NCBI GenBank assembly: GCA_937951975.1 | Contig: CALGAJ010000228.1 | Span: forward strand, 1-15,764 | Origin: an uncultured Desulfotignum sp. | GTDB lineage: Bacteria; Desulfobacterota; Desulfobacteria; Desulfobacterales; Desulfobacteraceae | DNA length: 15,764 nucleotides | Direction: 5' to 3' | Shown here: in pieces, positions 1-7,230 of the stretch | Layout: every line of letters begins with the position of its first letter | Numbering within the stretch: position 1 is the stretch's first letter | The notes under the pieces: model-generated | Seen by the model: only the letters and a program-made list of their open reading frames with translations | Databases searched by the model: none | What the model was told of the DNA's origin: nothing | Position numbers and translations under genes: made by a program

Positions 1-303
1 AACGAGTGCTATGTGGCCATCTCCGGCAGCGTGGGCAACCTGCCCAAGGTGGAGAACATGGACATCCAGTATGCCCAGTCCGCCGTGTTCACCCCGTCGG
101 ATTTCGCGTTTCCCCACGATGCCATTGCCGCCGAAGCCACGCCCAACACCGAGATGACCCTGATGGTGGACCTGGACCGGGACCTGCTCAAGGAACTGCG
201 CCAGATCGGCAGTGTCCGGAATCTGAAAAGCCGGCGCAGTGAACTCTACGAAGTTCTGTGGAAACCGGATATGGATATCGAAAAAAATACCGGTCACAAA
301 TAA
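1..303 (+). CDS. C-terminal end of a nitrilase-superfamily amidohydrolase (5' truncated by the window)
   Basis: The reading frame is open from the first base and ends at TAA 301-303, giving the last 100 residues of a longer protein. The segment NECYVAISGSVGNLPKVENM, then QYAQS, FTPSDFAFP and a terminal region rich in Arg/Leu (GSVRNLKSRR), matches the C-terminal part of carbon-nitrogen hydrolases. It most resembles the branch in which an N-terminal GNAT acetyltransferase domain is fused to the hydrolase (YhcX-like). Family members hydrolyse C-N bonds of amides or nitriles with a Glu-Lys-Cys triad, but all three catalytic residues lie upstream of the window. The GNAT fusion is inferred from resemblance and cannot be seen here. 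No clear intrinsic terminator follows the stop, so read-through into the kinase gene 95 bp downstream is possible. Confidence 0.8.
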   Translation, partial: NECYVAISGSVGNLPKVENMDIQYAQSAVFTPSDFAFPHDAIAAEATPNTEMTLMVDLDRDLLKELRQIGSVRNLKSRRSELYEVLWKPDMDIEKNTGHK

Positions 304-398
304 ACGCTGCCCATACCCCGTTAAATTAAAATTTATGACAGACCAAATTTCCGGGTTTGGTGTATCAATTCCCGGATAATAAAACAGAGGACTGCTGG

Positions 399-1526
399 AT
401 GACAATCAAACAGGAGAAACAGACGCAACAGTTTCTCGAAGCCATTAACAAAACCACGATTGACGGTTTCTTTGCCCTGAACACACAAGGCACCATTGTC
501 GAAGTCAATGATGCGTTCTGCCGGATGACCGGATATTCGAGAAATGAACTGGTGGGAATGGCCATTGGAAAGCTGGATGCCATCGAATCTTTTGACATCA
601 CGGCCGCCCGGATTGAACGGATTGTCACCCATGGATCGGAATCCTTTGAAACCCGGCATCGCCGGAAGGACGGCACCATCTTTCCCATAGAAATTTCCGC
701 CACCTGGATGACCTCGAACGGCGGACGACTCATCTGCTTCGGCCGGGATATCACGGAGCGCAAACAAACGGAAAAGCGGATCCGCCATCTTCAGAAATCA
801 GAAAGCCTGGGCCGCATGGCTGGTGCCATGGCCCATCATTACAACAACCTGCTGACTTCTGTGATGGGAAACCTGGAAATAGCCATGGAAAAACTGCCCA
901 AAGACAGCGGGATCACCTCGAATCTGAAAATGGCCATGCAGGCGGCGGAACGCATTTCAAAACTGGGAACCACCATGCTGGCCTATCTGGGGCAGACACA
1001 TCCATCCCAAAAACGGCTGAATCTGTCAGAAACCTGCCGGAATGCTGTTTCAAGACAGCTGCCGGATTTCCCCTCATGGATCTCGCTGGAAACCAATTTT
1101 CCTGAACCCGGCCCGATGATCCGGGCGAACTCTGACGAAATCAGACAGGTCCTGAAAATTCTGCTCAACAATGCCAGGGAAGCCATTGGCGAACAACCCG
1201 GAACCGTCTATGTGAGTATCGGTGAGGTTCCTGCCGGAGAAATTCCTGAAACCTCACGCCACCCAGTGGATTTTCAATCTGAAGGTTCCGATTTTGCCTG
1301 TATCCGGATACAGAACACCGGCCCGGGTATTTCCGAGAAAAACCTTGAAAAAATATTTGATCCTTTCTACTCTACCAAATTCGTCGGCCGGGGACTGGGA
1401 CTGTCCATTGCCCTGGGTACCATAAAATCTTTGGGCGGCTGCATCACCGTGACGTCAAATGCGGGAAGCGGCCCGGTTTTCCAGATTTTTTTACCGATTT
1501 CAGACAACCCTGTTCCAGGAGACTGA
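399..1526 (+). CDS. Soluble PAS-domain sensor histidine kinase (orphan, no receiver domain)
   Basis: The protein has 375 residues and no membrane segment, so it should be a cytoplasmic sensor kinase. One PAS domain spans about residues 12-122 (GFFALNTQGTIVEVNDAF, then RRKDGTIFPIEIS and the closing FGRDITERK). A dimerisation/phosphoacceptor helix follows (LGRMAGAMAHHYNNLL, His146), then an ATPase domain: N box LLNNAREA (Asn257/258), G1 NTGPGI (306-311), F box IFDPFYSTK and G2 GRGLGLSI (from Gly330). The overall type is that of AHDFNN kinases, but the Asp after the phosphorylated His is His147 here. ATG 399 was chosen because AGAGGA at 386-391 lies 7 bp upstream; a TTG at 357 would add 14 residues without a comparable ribosome site. 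The next gene, a TRAP binding protein, starts 22 bp after the stop. No response regulator is encoded in the window, so the phosphotransfer partner is unknown. Confidence 0.9.
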   Translation: MTIKQEKQTQQFLEAINKTTIDGFFALNTQGTIVEVNDAFCRMTGYSRNELVGMAIGKLDAIESFDITAARIERIVTHGSESFETRHRRKDGTIFPIEISATWMTSNGGRLICFGRDITERKQTEKRIRHLQKSESLGRMAGAMAHHYNNLLTSVMGNLEIAMEKLPKDSGITSNLKMAMQAAERISKLGTTMLAYLGQTHPSQKRLNLSETCRNAVSRQLPDFPSWISLETNFPEPGPMIRANSDEIRQVLKILLNNAREAIGEQPGTVYVSIGEVPAGEIPETSRHPVDFQSEGSDFACIRIQNTGPGISEKNLEKIFDPFYSTKFVGRGLGLSIALGTIKSLGGCITVTSNAGSGPVFQIFLPISDNPVPGD

Positions 1527-1548
1527 TTCATTGAAAGAGGTCAGAGAA

Positions 1549-2622
1549 ATGAGCAAGTTCATATCCGGCGGATTCCTTGCTGTCTTGAGTCAAATATCAG
1601 CCCGGACTCATTTTGCTGTTATCCTGTTTCTGTTGATATTACTTCTGTCAAGCCCCAGAGACCTGGTTGCCGATCCAAAACTGCTGCCGCTAATGCGGAT
1701 TTCCGTGGAAAACACGGCATCCCATTTTCAGACCCGGGCCGTGGGACAGTTTGCGCAGCAATTGAAAACCGCTCTGGACGGGCGGATTGATGTGCAATTT
1801 TATCCCAGTGCCCGGCTGTTCAGGGATGCGGATGTGATCCAGGCTTTGGGCCGGGGAATGGTGGAGATGGCGGTTCCGGGCACCTGGCATGCCACCCGGT
1901 ATGTGCCGGATGTCGGGGTGTTTCTGCTGCCGGTGTTTTACGGCGGCAGGGCCGAAGATATTTACCGCATCCTGGACGGCTCCGTGGGAAAGGAACTTGA
2001 CAAACGCATTGAATCCACCCTGAACGTCAAGGTGACCGGCGGATGGATCGATCTGGGATACGCCCATGTGTTCGGCATTCACCGCCAGATCCGGCGGCAT
2101 GAGGACATGGAAGGGCTGAAGGTCCGGGTGGCCGGCGGGCTTGCCAACAAACTCAGAATCCAGGGACTGGGCGGCGATCCCGTGATCATTCCCTGGCCGG
2201 ATCTGCCGGATCACATTATGCAGGACCGGGTCGATGCCGTGCTGACCACCTATGAAACCGTTAAAAGCGCTCACTTATGGGAAATGGGGGTAACATCCGT
2301 GTTCGAGGACCGCCAGTATTTTCCCCAGTACATTCCGCTGATCCGCAACGCGTTCTGGAAAAGGCTGCCTGAAGATATTCAGCAGATCATCATGAATCTC
2401 TGGGAAAACAACATTGACGATTCCCGGAATCTGGCTGTTGCATCCCAGCGCCAGGCCAAAGAACGATTGCTGGAAGAAAAAATACGTGTGTACGAACCTT
2501 TAAAAGAACAGATGGCGGCCTGGCGGAACCGCCTGCTCCCGCTCCAGGACGGATATGTCAAACAGCTGGGAATCGATCCGGAACTGGTCCGCGAGATCAT
2601 GCAGGAGCTGGCGCGCCAATGA
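1549..2622 (+). CDS. TRAP transporter periplasmic solute-binding protein, DctP family (no adjacent permease)
   Basis: This is a 357-residue member of the DctP family, periplasmic proteins that bind organic acids or related solutes for TRAP transporters. The N-terminus has a long polar segment of about 21 residues, a hydrophobic stretch (about 22-35) and a plausible signal-peptidase site at LVA|DPK (after Ala41); it could instead remain as a membrane anchor. Family hallmarks are FYPSARLF, the GMVEMAVPG segment, and EDMEGLKVRVAGG with Arg193, the position that usually salt-bridges a ligand carboxylate. ATG 1549 is preferred because AGAGG at 1536-1540 lies 8 bp upstream. The gene sits 22 bp after a sensor kinase and overlaps the start of a membrane sensor gene by 4 bp (ATGA). 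No DctQ or DctM gene follows. That context suggests either a role in ligand sensing or service to a permease encoded elsewhere. The ligand cannot be read from sequence. Confidence 0.88.
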   Translation: MSKFISGGFLAVLSQISARTHFAVILFLLILLLSSPRDLVADPKLLPLMRISVENTASHFQTRAVGQFAQQLKTALDGRIDVQFYPSARLFRDADVIQALGRGMVEMAVPGTWHATRYVPDVGVFLLPVFYGGRAEDIYRILDGSVGKELDKRIESTLNVKVTGGWIDLGYAHVFGIHRQIRRHEDMEGLKVRVAGGLANKLRIQGLGGDPVIIPWPDLPDHIMQDRVDAVLTTYETVKSAHLWEMGVTSVFEDRQYFPQYIPLIRNAFWKRLPEDIQQIIMNLWENNIDDSRNLAVASQRQAKERLLEEKIRVYEPLKEQMAAWRNRLLPLQDGYVKQLGIDPELVREIMQELARQ

Positions 2623-3791
2623 TGAACAGACAAGCCGATTTTTTCCGGGACCGCATGTTCATTCCGATCCTGGTGCTGATATGCATAATTGCCGCCGGGT
2701 TTCTGGCATTGAGCGCGGCATCCATTCTGCGAAACCGGGTCCAGCATCTCGACGAAGGGATCATCAAAGCCAGGACCCAGGCCCAGGTACTGGGAGAAAA
2801 CATCTCCGGCATGCTGTATACGGTGGATTACGCCCTGCTGACCGCCGCCGCCATGATCAAAAACCAGGACGACCCCATCGATGACGGGTTCAGTCCGGAA
2901 ACATCGGCGGTTATCAAAGAAAATGTCATCTTTCTGCCCGGAATCCGGGATATCGTGTTCACCCATGCCGACGGCAACAGGGAATGGCGGATCCTGAAAT
3001 CGGACCTGCCTGTCACCCTGACCCGTTTTGAGGAATTCCGGTCCGCCTGGCTGGAATCTGCGGTAAAGCCAATGTTTTTCGATGATACACAAAACCTGAT
3101 CCTGTTGAGCCGCCGGGTGGAAAACCGGCAAAACCAGTTTGCCGGGGTCCTCACCGCCATCATGGACACCTCGTTTTTTTTCAACGGATATGATGACTAT
3201 CTGAACCTGAATGCCGACGGCTTCGCGCTTTTTGATGCACAGGGCCGACTTTTGGCCGAAGACCATATGCATCAGGATGACACCCGAATGGTTTCAACCT
3301 ATCAGTTACGCAATTTTCCGTTTTATGTGGCGGTCATGCATGACAAAAGAAACCTGCTCAATAAATGGCGACAGCAAACCACACGGGACATCGCTTTGAT
3401 CAGTGCCACATTCATCACCGCCCTGATCACTCTGGTACTGGCCCTGCGGCAGCGCAGACTGCGTAAAAAAGCGGAACACCGGCTCATGAAACACCAGCAG
3501 AGCCTGGAAGAGACCATCGGCCGGCGCACCGCCGAATTGCAGGCCGCCAACACCGGTCTGAAGGAAAAAAATCAAGACCTGGAAGCCGCCATGAAGGAGA
3601 TCAAAACGTTAAGCGGACTTCTGCCCATCTGCATGCACTGCAAAAAGATCCGCGACGATCAGGGTTACTGGCAGCAGATGGAACAATACATCCACGAGCA
3701 TTCCGATGCTCAGTTCAGCCACAGTATCTGCCGGGAATGCGCTGAAAAACTATATCCCGATCTGGATCTCTATGAGGATGTAGCCAAGTGA
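2619..3791 (+). CDS. Membrane sensor: periplasmic PDC-like region, coiled coil and C-terminal four-cysteine domain
   Basis: This 390-residue inner-membrane protein has a first membrane helix at about 13-37, a periplasmic region of about 215 residues and a second helix at about 257-277. The size and pattern of the periplasmic region (GIRDIVFTHADGN, then SRRVEN and the NADGFALFDAQGRLLAED segment) resemble the PDC/dCache folds of chemoreceptors and kinases. A charged cytoplasmic coiled coil follows (about 280-330). The protein ends in a compact domain LSGLLPICMHCKKIRDD...FSHSICRECAEKLYPD with cysteine pairs 338/341 and 371/374. I recognise this tail from the ends of many deltaproteobacterial PAS, receiver and GGDEF proteins; a metal or redox role is only a guess. 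No kinase, GGDEF, EAL or methyl-accepting domain is present. The start ATG overlaps the stop of the preceding dctP-like gene (ATGA), with AGGAG at 2603-2607, so translation is probably coupled. Its TGA ends on the first base of a 64-bp palindrome. Confidence 0.78.
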   Translation: MMNRQADFFRDRMFIPILVLICIIAAGFLALSAASILRNRVQHLDEGIIKARTQAQVLGENISGMLYTVDYALLTAAAMIKNQDDPIDDGFSPETSAVIKENVIFLPGIRDIVFTHADGNREWRILKSDLPVTLTRFEEFRSAWLESAVKPMFFDDTQNLILLSRRVENRQNQFAGVLTAIMDTSFFFNGYDDYLNLNADGFALFDAQGRLLAEDHMHQDDTRMVSTYQLRNFPFYVAVMHDKRNLLNKWRQQTTRDIALISATFITALITLVLALRQRRLRKKAEHRLMKHQQSLEETIGRRTAELQAANTGLKEKNQDLEAAMKEIKTLSGLLPICMHCKKIRDDQGYWQQMEQYIHEHSDAQFSHSICRECAEKLYPDLDLYEDVAK

Positions 3792-3854
3792 GGGTCAGGC
3801 TTGCCTTATTGTCGTTATTGCGCGCAATAACGACAATAAGGCAAGCCTGACCCT
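3791..3854. repeat. 64-bp perfect palindrome between convergent genes (REP-like element or bidirectional terminator)
   Basis: The two 32-nt arms, 3791-3822 and 3823-3854, are exact reverse complements. The left arm begins AGGGTCAGGCTTGCCTTATT and ends GTCGTTATTGCG. In RNA either strand would form a stem of about 30 bp with a four-base loop. It begins on the last base of the plus-strand sensor gene stop codon and ends 9 bp before the stop codon of the minus-strand FAD oxidoreductase. Neither side carries a T tract, so it is not a standard intrinsic terminator, although a stem this stable could stop or stabilise both transcripts. The absence of any mismatch suggests recent origin or active maintenance, as in REP/REPIN or small palindromic mobile elements. 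No transposase is nearby. Confidence 0.9.
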
Positions 3855-3863
3855 GAACGGCGA

Positions 3864-5171
3864 TTACCCGATCACGGAAAAGCTGGAATCCGGATTGATT
3901 TTGCGCAACCGGGAATAGAACCCGATATTGCACGATCGCTTGGTGTATTTCATGGTGAAATGCACCGGGTCTTTGTCATGATCGTGGCCGTTTTCCACTT
4001 TCTGCACCAGTTCGGCCATGAGCGCGCCCGTCACAGGGGCGTTCTTGAACTGGTTGCCGCTGGTGCCCACAGCCATGTAGAATCCGTTGAGGCTGGATCT
4101 GTCATAGATGGGAATCCAGTCGTCAGTGCAGTCGTACAGGTCCACAATACCGCTGGGTTTGTTGGGGATCCGCATCTCAGGAATCCGCTGGGCCTCTCTC
4201 ATCACCTGGGTGGTCCATTGTTCGGTGAAGTCGGTGTTATAGTTGTCCGGATCTTCGATATATTCCAGGGTGTCGCATTCCGGGTCTTCGGATCCGATCA
4301 GAATGTGGTTGCCCACTTCCGGCCGTGAATAGCATCCCACATCCCCGTCCGAGATGATGGTGCCCAGGTGGTTGTAATCAAACCCTTCCGGGGCCGGGAC
4401 ATGACACACCTCCTGGCGCAGGGCCCGTGTCTTGATGTTCATGTCGTCTTCCACCCCGGCCATGCGGTTGATCTGAAAGGAATGGGGACCGGCCACATTG
4501 ATCACCACCGGGGCATCGATTTCCGTACCGTCCGCCAGCGTGATGCCCCGGACCTGGTTGTCTTTTTTGCGGATCTCCGCCACTTTTGCATTGAACAGAA
4601 ATCTGCCGCCTTTGGCCTCACACGCCCGCTGCACGTTGTGGGTGGACTGTTTGGGATCAGATATCAGGCCGGATTCCGGGATGTACAGGGCCCCGGCTAT
4701 GGCATCCCCGGTGGGGGTGCCGAATCTAACGTCACTGGGCAGCGTGGGCGGGCCGAACGACCGGGTGTCCAGAATGGGAACCAGGTCCCGGATCTCTTTG
4801 GGACCAAAATCCCAGTACGGCACACTCAGCTCGTCCAGGGCCGCCTTCACCTTTTCCAGGTTGTGGTTTTTCGGTGTTTTCATGACCATGCACCCGGTGT
4901 TGATGTATTTCACCAGCCCGGTCTCGTCCACGGTGCCCAGGTATTTGGCCCAGTCCACCCAGTAGAAATAGCCTTCCCTGGCCATGGCCACCCCGTCCGG
5001 GGTGGAATAGTGCAGCCGGATGATGGCGCAGGATCCTGAGGTGGAGCCGTGACCCGCTTCCGGCAGTTTGTCCACGTTAAGCACCTTCAGGCCTTTTTTG
5101 GCCAGTTCAAATCCGGTGCAGGCGCCGATGATGCCGGCGCCGATGACAATGGCATCATATTTGGTTTCCAT
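3864..5171 (-). CDS. FAD-dependent oxidoreductase, DAO / sarcosine-oxidase-like family
   Basis: This 435-residue flavoenzyme has the N-terminal dinucleotide-binding motif AIVIGAGIIGACTGFELAKKG (Gly11, Gly13, Gly16) with Asp34 at the end of the second strand, the usual contact for the FAD ribose. The DAO-family segment GSTSGSCAIIRLHYS follows at about 42-56. A glycine-rich C-terminal motif, FYMAVGTSGNQFKNAPVTG, closes the FAD site. The family oxidises C-N bonds of glycine, sarcosine, D-amino acids, betaine derivatives or opines; the substrate cannot be assigned here. In an anaerobe the electron acceptor is probably not oxygen. The start ATG has TAAGGAAG about 8-10 bp upstream on the minus strand. 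It is the last gene of a dctP-dctQ-dctM run, 96 bp after dctM, which suggests that it processes the imported compound. A hairpin sits in the gap before it. Confidence 0.87.
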   Translation of the reverse strand: METKYDAIVIGAGIIGACTGFELAKKGLKVLNVDKLPEAGHGSTSGSCAIIRLHYSTPDGVAMAREGYFYWVDWAKYLGTVDETGLVKYINTGCMVMKTPKNHNLEKVKAALDELSVPYWDFGPKEIRDLVPILDTRSFGPPTLPSDVRFGTPTGDAIAGALYIPESGLISDPKQSTHNVQRACEAKGGRFLFNAKVAEIRKKDNQVRGITLADGTEIDAPVVINVAGPHSFQINRMAGVEDDMNIKTRALRQEVCHVPAPEGFDYNHLGTIISDGDVGCYSRPEVGNHILIGSEDPECDTLEYIEDPDNYNTDFTEQWTTQVMREAQRIPEMRIPNKPSGIVDLYDCTDDWIPIYDRSSLNGFYMAVGTSGNQFKNAPVTGALMAELVQKVENGHDHDKDPVHFTMKYTKRSCNIGFYSRLRKINPDSSFSVIG

Positions 5172-5210
5172 TGAATGTCTTCCTTACAGTTTCTTGGGTT
5201 GAATGAATAA

Positions 5211-5238
5211 GGACCGGGCCTCGACTCAGGCCCGGTCC
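5211..5238 (-). terminator. Hairpin between dctM and the FAD oxidoreductase gene
   Basis: Perfect 10-bp arms GGACCGGGCC (5211-5220) and GGCCCGGTCC (5229-5238) enclose an 8-nt loop. On the minus strand the hairpin is followed by TTATTCATTC, a poor uridine tract. It may be a weak terminator that lowers expression of the downstream gene, or an mRNA-stability element at the 3' end of the dctM message. Confidence 0.55.
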
Positions 5239-5267
5239 CGTTCGAATCTCAGTTTGATTGACCGTTT

Positions 5268-6569
5268 TTATTTAATAAATCCCAGCGCTTTGGGAATGAA
5301 CAGGCACAGATCCGGCCAGTAGGTGGTGATCAGCAGCACCGGCACCATGCCGGCGATCATCAGCACCAGGGCCGGCTTGATGTACTCTTCCGCCGAACTG
5401 TTACCGATGCGTCCCGCCAGAAACAGCATGGGCGCTGTGGGCGGCGTAACAGTGCCCAGCCCGAGATTCACCCCGGTGATGGCGGCAAAATGATAGGGAT
5501 CCACGCCCGCAGCCGAGGCAATGGGCCACAGGAGCCCTGCGGACAACACCGTGCCGGACAGATCGTTCATCATCATGCCCATGAGCAGCAAAATCACATT
5601 GAGCATGAACAGGGTCACGGCCTGGTTGGGCGAATTGGCCACCACCCAGGCCCCCAGCTCATCGGTGATCCCTTCCAGGATCAAAATCTTGCTGGTGGTT
5701 TCCGTGAAATAGAACATCAGGGTCACGGCCCCGCTGATGACCGCCGTGCTGATGGCGGCGATCTTGATCTCCTGCCAGGTCAACGCCCGGTAGTAAAATC
5801 CCAACGCCAGCACATAAAACACCCCGATCAACGCCACTTCCGTGGGTGTGATCAACCCTGAATACAGGGAGCCGAAAATGAAAAACGGCAGCAGCAGCAC
5901 CGGAATACAATGGATCCCGGCTTTGGTGATATGCGTCATCTGTTCGCCGAATGAATCAAATTTTTCTTCCGGCACAATGGGCATTTTCCGCACAGCCCAG
6001 GCATTGAGAAAGCAGTACATGATCACGATGAGAATGGCCGGGCCCAGGGTGGCGAACCACACCCCTAAAATGGAAGACCCGGTGATAATGGCATAAAAAA
6101 TCATGGGGACGCTGGGGGGCACCAGCTGGCCTAAAATTCCGGAACAGGCCACCAGGGCCGTGGCATGGCCCCGGTGATATCCCTTGGCCACCAGCCGCGG
6201 AATCATGACCGTGCCGATACAGGCGATGGCGGCCGAATCCGTGCCGGAAATGGAGCTGAACAATGCCGTGGTCACCACGGTGACCGCGCCCAGGGCACTG
6301 CGGAACCGGGTCATCAACAGATTCACAAAGTCAATGAGCCGCTTGGCAAGACCCGTGGCATCCAGCAGCGTGCCGAACAGAATGAACAACGGCACGGCAA
6401 ACAAGATGACCGAATCCACCTTTTTGTAGGTCACCTCGATGAGATACCCGGCATCCTGCCCGAAAAAATACAGCAGCATGACCGTGAGCACCCCGAAAGC
6501 CATGGCCACGGGCACGCCGATGACAATCAGCACCAGGCAGACGACAAAACCGATCAGAACAAATTCCAT
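5268..6569 (-). CDS. dctM: TRAP transporter large permease subunit, DctM family
   Basis: This is a 433-residue, highly hydrophobic protein, the usual length for DctM. The N-terminus is typical (a long hydrophobic helix, then GVPVAMAFG), and family motifs include VPLFILFGTLLDATG, SSISGTDSAAIACIG, and the LVPPSVPMIFY and LGTVTPPTAPMLF repeats of the two halves. It should span the inner membrane about 12 times and catalyse sodium-coupled uptake of the solute delivered by the DctP partner. AGAGGA lies about 5 bp before the ATG on the minus strand. It follows dctQ by 55 bp and precedes an FAD oxidoreductase gene, so uptake and oxidation of one substrate are probably co-expressed. Confidence 0.95.
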   Translation of the reverse strand: MEFVLIGFVVCLVLIVIGVPVAMAFGVLTVMLLYFFGQDAGYLIEVTYKKVDSVILFAVPLFILFGTLLDATGLAKRLIDFVNLLMTRFRSALGAVTVVTTALFSSISGTDSAAIACIGTVMIPRLVAKGYHRGHATALVACSGILGQLVPPSVPMIFYAIITGSSILGVWFATLGPAILIVIMYCFLNAWAVRKMPIVPEEKFDSFGEQMTHITKAGIHCIPVLLLPFFIFGSLYSGLITPTEVALIGVFYVLALGFYYRALTWQEIKIAAISTAVISGAVTLMFYFTETTSKILILEGITDELGAWVVANSPNQAVTLFMLNVILLLMGMMMNDLSGTVLSAGLLWPIASAAGVDPYHFAAITGVNLGLGTVTPPTAPMLFLAGRIGNSSAEEYIKPALVLMIAGMVPVLLITTYWPDLCLFIPKALGFIK

Positions 6570-6624
6570 GGGATTCCTCTATTTACGATATTCTGAAGCA
6601 GGACGGCTCAGCTGTTCAAACCGG

Positions 6625-7143
6625 TCATGCATTATTTCTTAAATCATGCCAGCAGTCCACGGCTTCCCACAGAAAATAGATCACCATGAGAATGCCGCCC
6701 ACAAAAAAAGAAGACTGGAAAATCACCTTGGGCACGGGATAGGCCTGGGTCACCTCACCTATGGACACACTGTAGACACAAAGATCCCAGCTCCATTTGG
6801 TGAAGATCACGGACATGCCCGCGGAAACCAGCGCACTCACCATCCGGCAAATATTTCTGACACGGGACGATCTGGCAAACACGTTCACGAATTCCGCCTT
6901 GATATGGGTGCGGTCGTAAGATGCCAGTGCCGCACCGATGGCATACAGCCACACCGATGCAAATCCGATGAAATCCGACAGCCCGAAAATGGACTGTTTC
7001 AGGAAAAAACGAACCAGCAGCTCCAGCATCATGGCCACCACCAGCACCAGAAACAGGTAAAACAGAAAAAACCGCTGAATCTTAACCAGGATCAGTCCGG
7101 CCCGGTGAAGGGAATTTGAGGCGTTCATGGTATCATGTGTCAT
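6625..7143 (-). CDS. dctQ: TRAP transporter small permease subunit, DctQ family
   Basis: This 172-residue protein has four hydrophobic segments, at about 26-48, 58-80, 102-122 and 142-163. It carries the DctQ pattern of a membrane helix, then LSDFIGFASVWLYAIGAALASY and DRTHIKAEFV after the second helix. DctQ forms the transport complex with DctM. The start at 7143 has GGATGAG upstream on the minus strand; an internal ATG five codons in is an alternative. The gene lies 87 bp downstream of dctP, beyond a strong terminator hairpin, and 55 bp upstream of dctM. Expression therefore probably depends on partial read-through of that terminator. Confidence 0.93.
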   Translation of the reverse strand: MTHDTMNASNSLHRAGLILVKIQRFFLFYLFLVLVVAMMLELLVRFFLKQSIFGLSDFIGFASVWLYAIGAALASYDRTHIKAEFVNVFARSSRVRNICRMVSALVSAGMSVIFTKWSWDLCVYSVSIGEVTQAYPVPKVIFQSSFFVGGILMVIYFLWEAVDCWHDLRNNA

Positions 7144-7168
7144 TTTTGAATCTCATCCAGGTACCGTT

Positions 7169-7210
7169 AAAAAAAACGCTGCCGCCCGGAAACCAGTTGC
7201 GGGCGGCAGC
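7169..7210 (-). terminator. Intrinsic terminator / attenuator between dctP and dctQ
   Basis: On the minus strand, GCTGCCGCCCG (arm at 7200-7210) pairs perfectly with CGGGCGGCAGC (arm at 7178-7188) around an 11-nt loop, and a run of eight T follows almost at once (A run at 7169-7176 on the plus strand). This is a textbook Rho-independent terminator located inside a TRAP operon. Partial termination here would raise the level of binding protein relative to permease. Confidence 0.9.
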
Positions 7211-7230
7211 ATAAAACAAGTTATACCGGG

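Noticed and set aside
339..382. Short inverted repeats (ACCAAA/TTTGGT and CCGGG/CCCGG) before the kinase gene, considered as a terminator of the nitrilase gene
   Set aside because: The stems are 5-6 bp, overlap each other and have no T tract.
357..398. TTG at 357 as the start of the PAS kinase
   Set aside because: ATG 399 has an AGAGGA ribosome site at the right distance, and the extra 14 residues do not resemble the family N-terminus.
1459..1548. Upstream in-frame start for the orphan DctP-like protein, overlapping the kinase gene
   Set aside because: It would overlap the kinase by 68 bp and place 30 charged residues before the export signal; ATG 1549 has a good ribosome site.
4368..5039. 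A 223-codon plus-strand open frame inside the FAD oxidoreductase gene
   Set aside because: It is antisense to a recognised flavoenzyme, has a low-complexity composition and no supported ribosome site.
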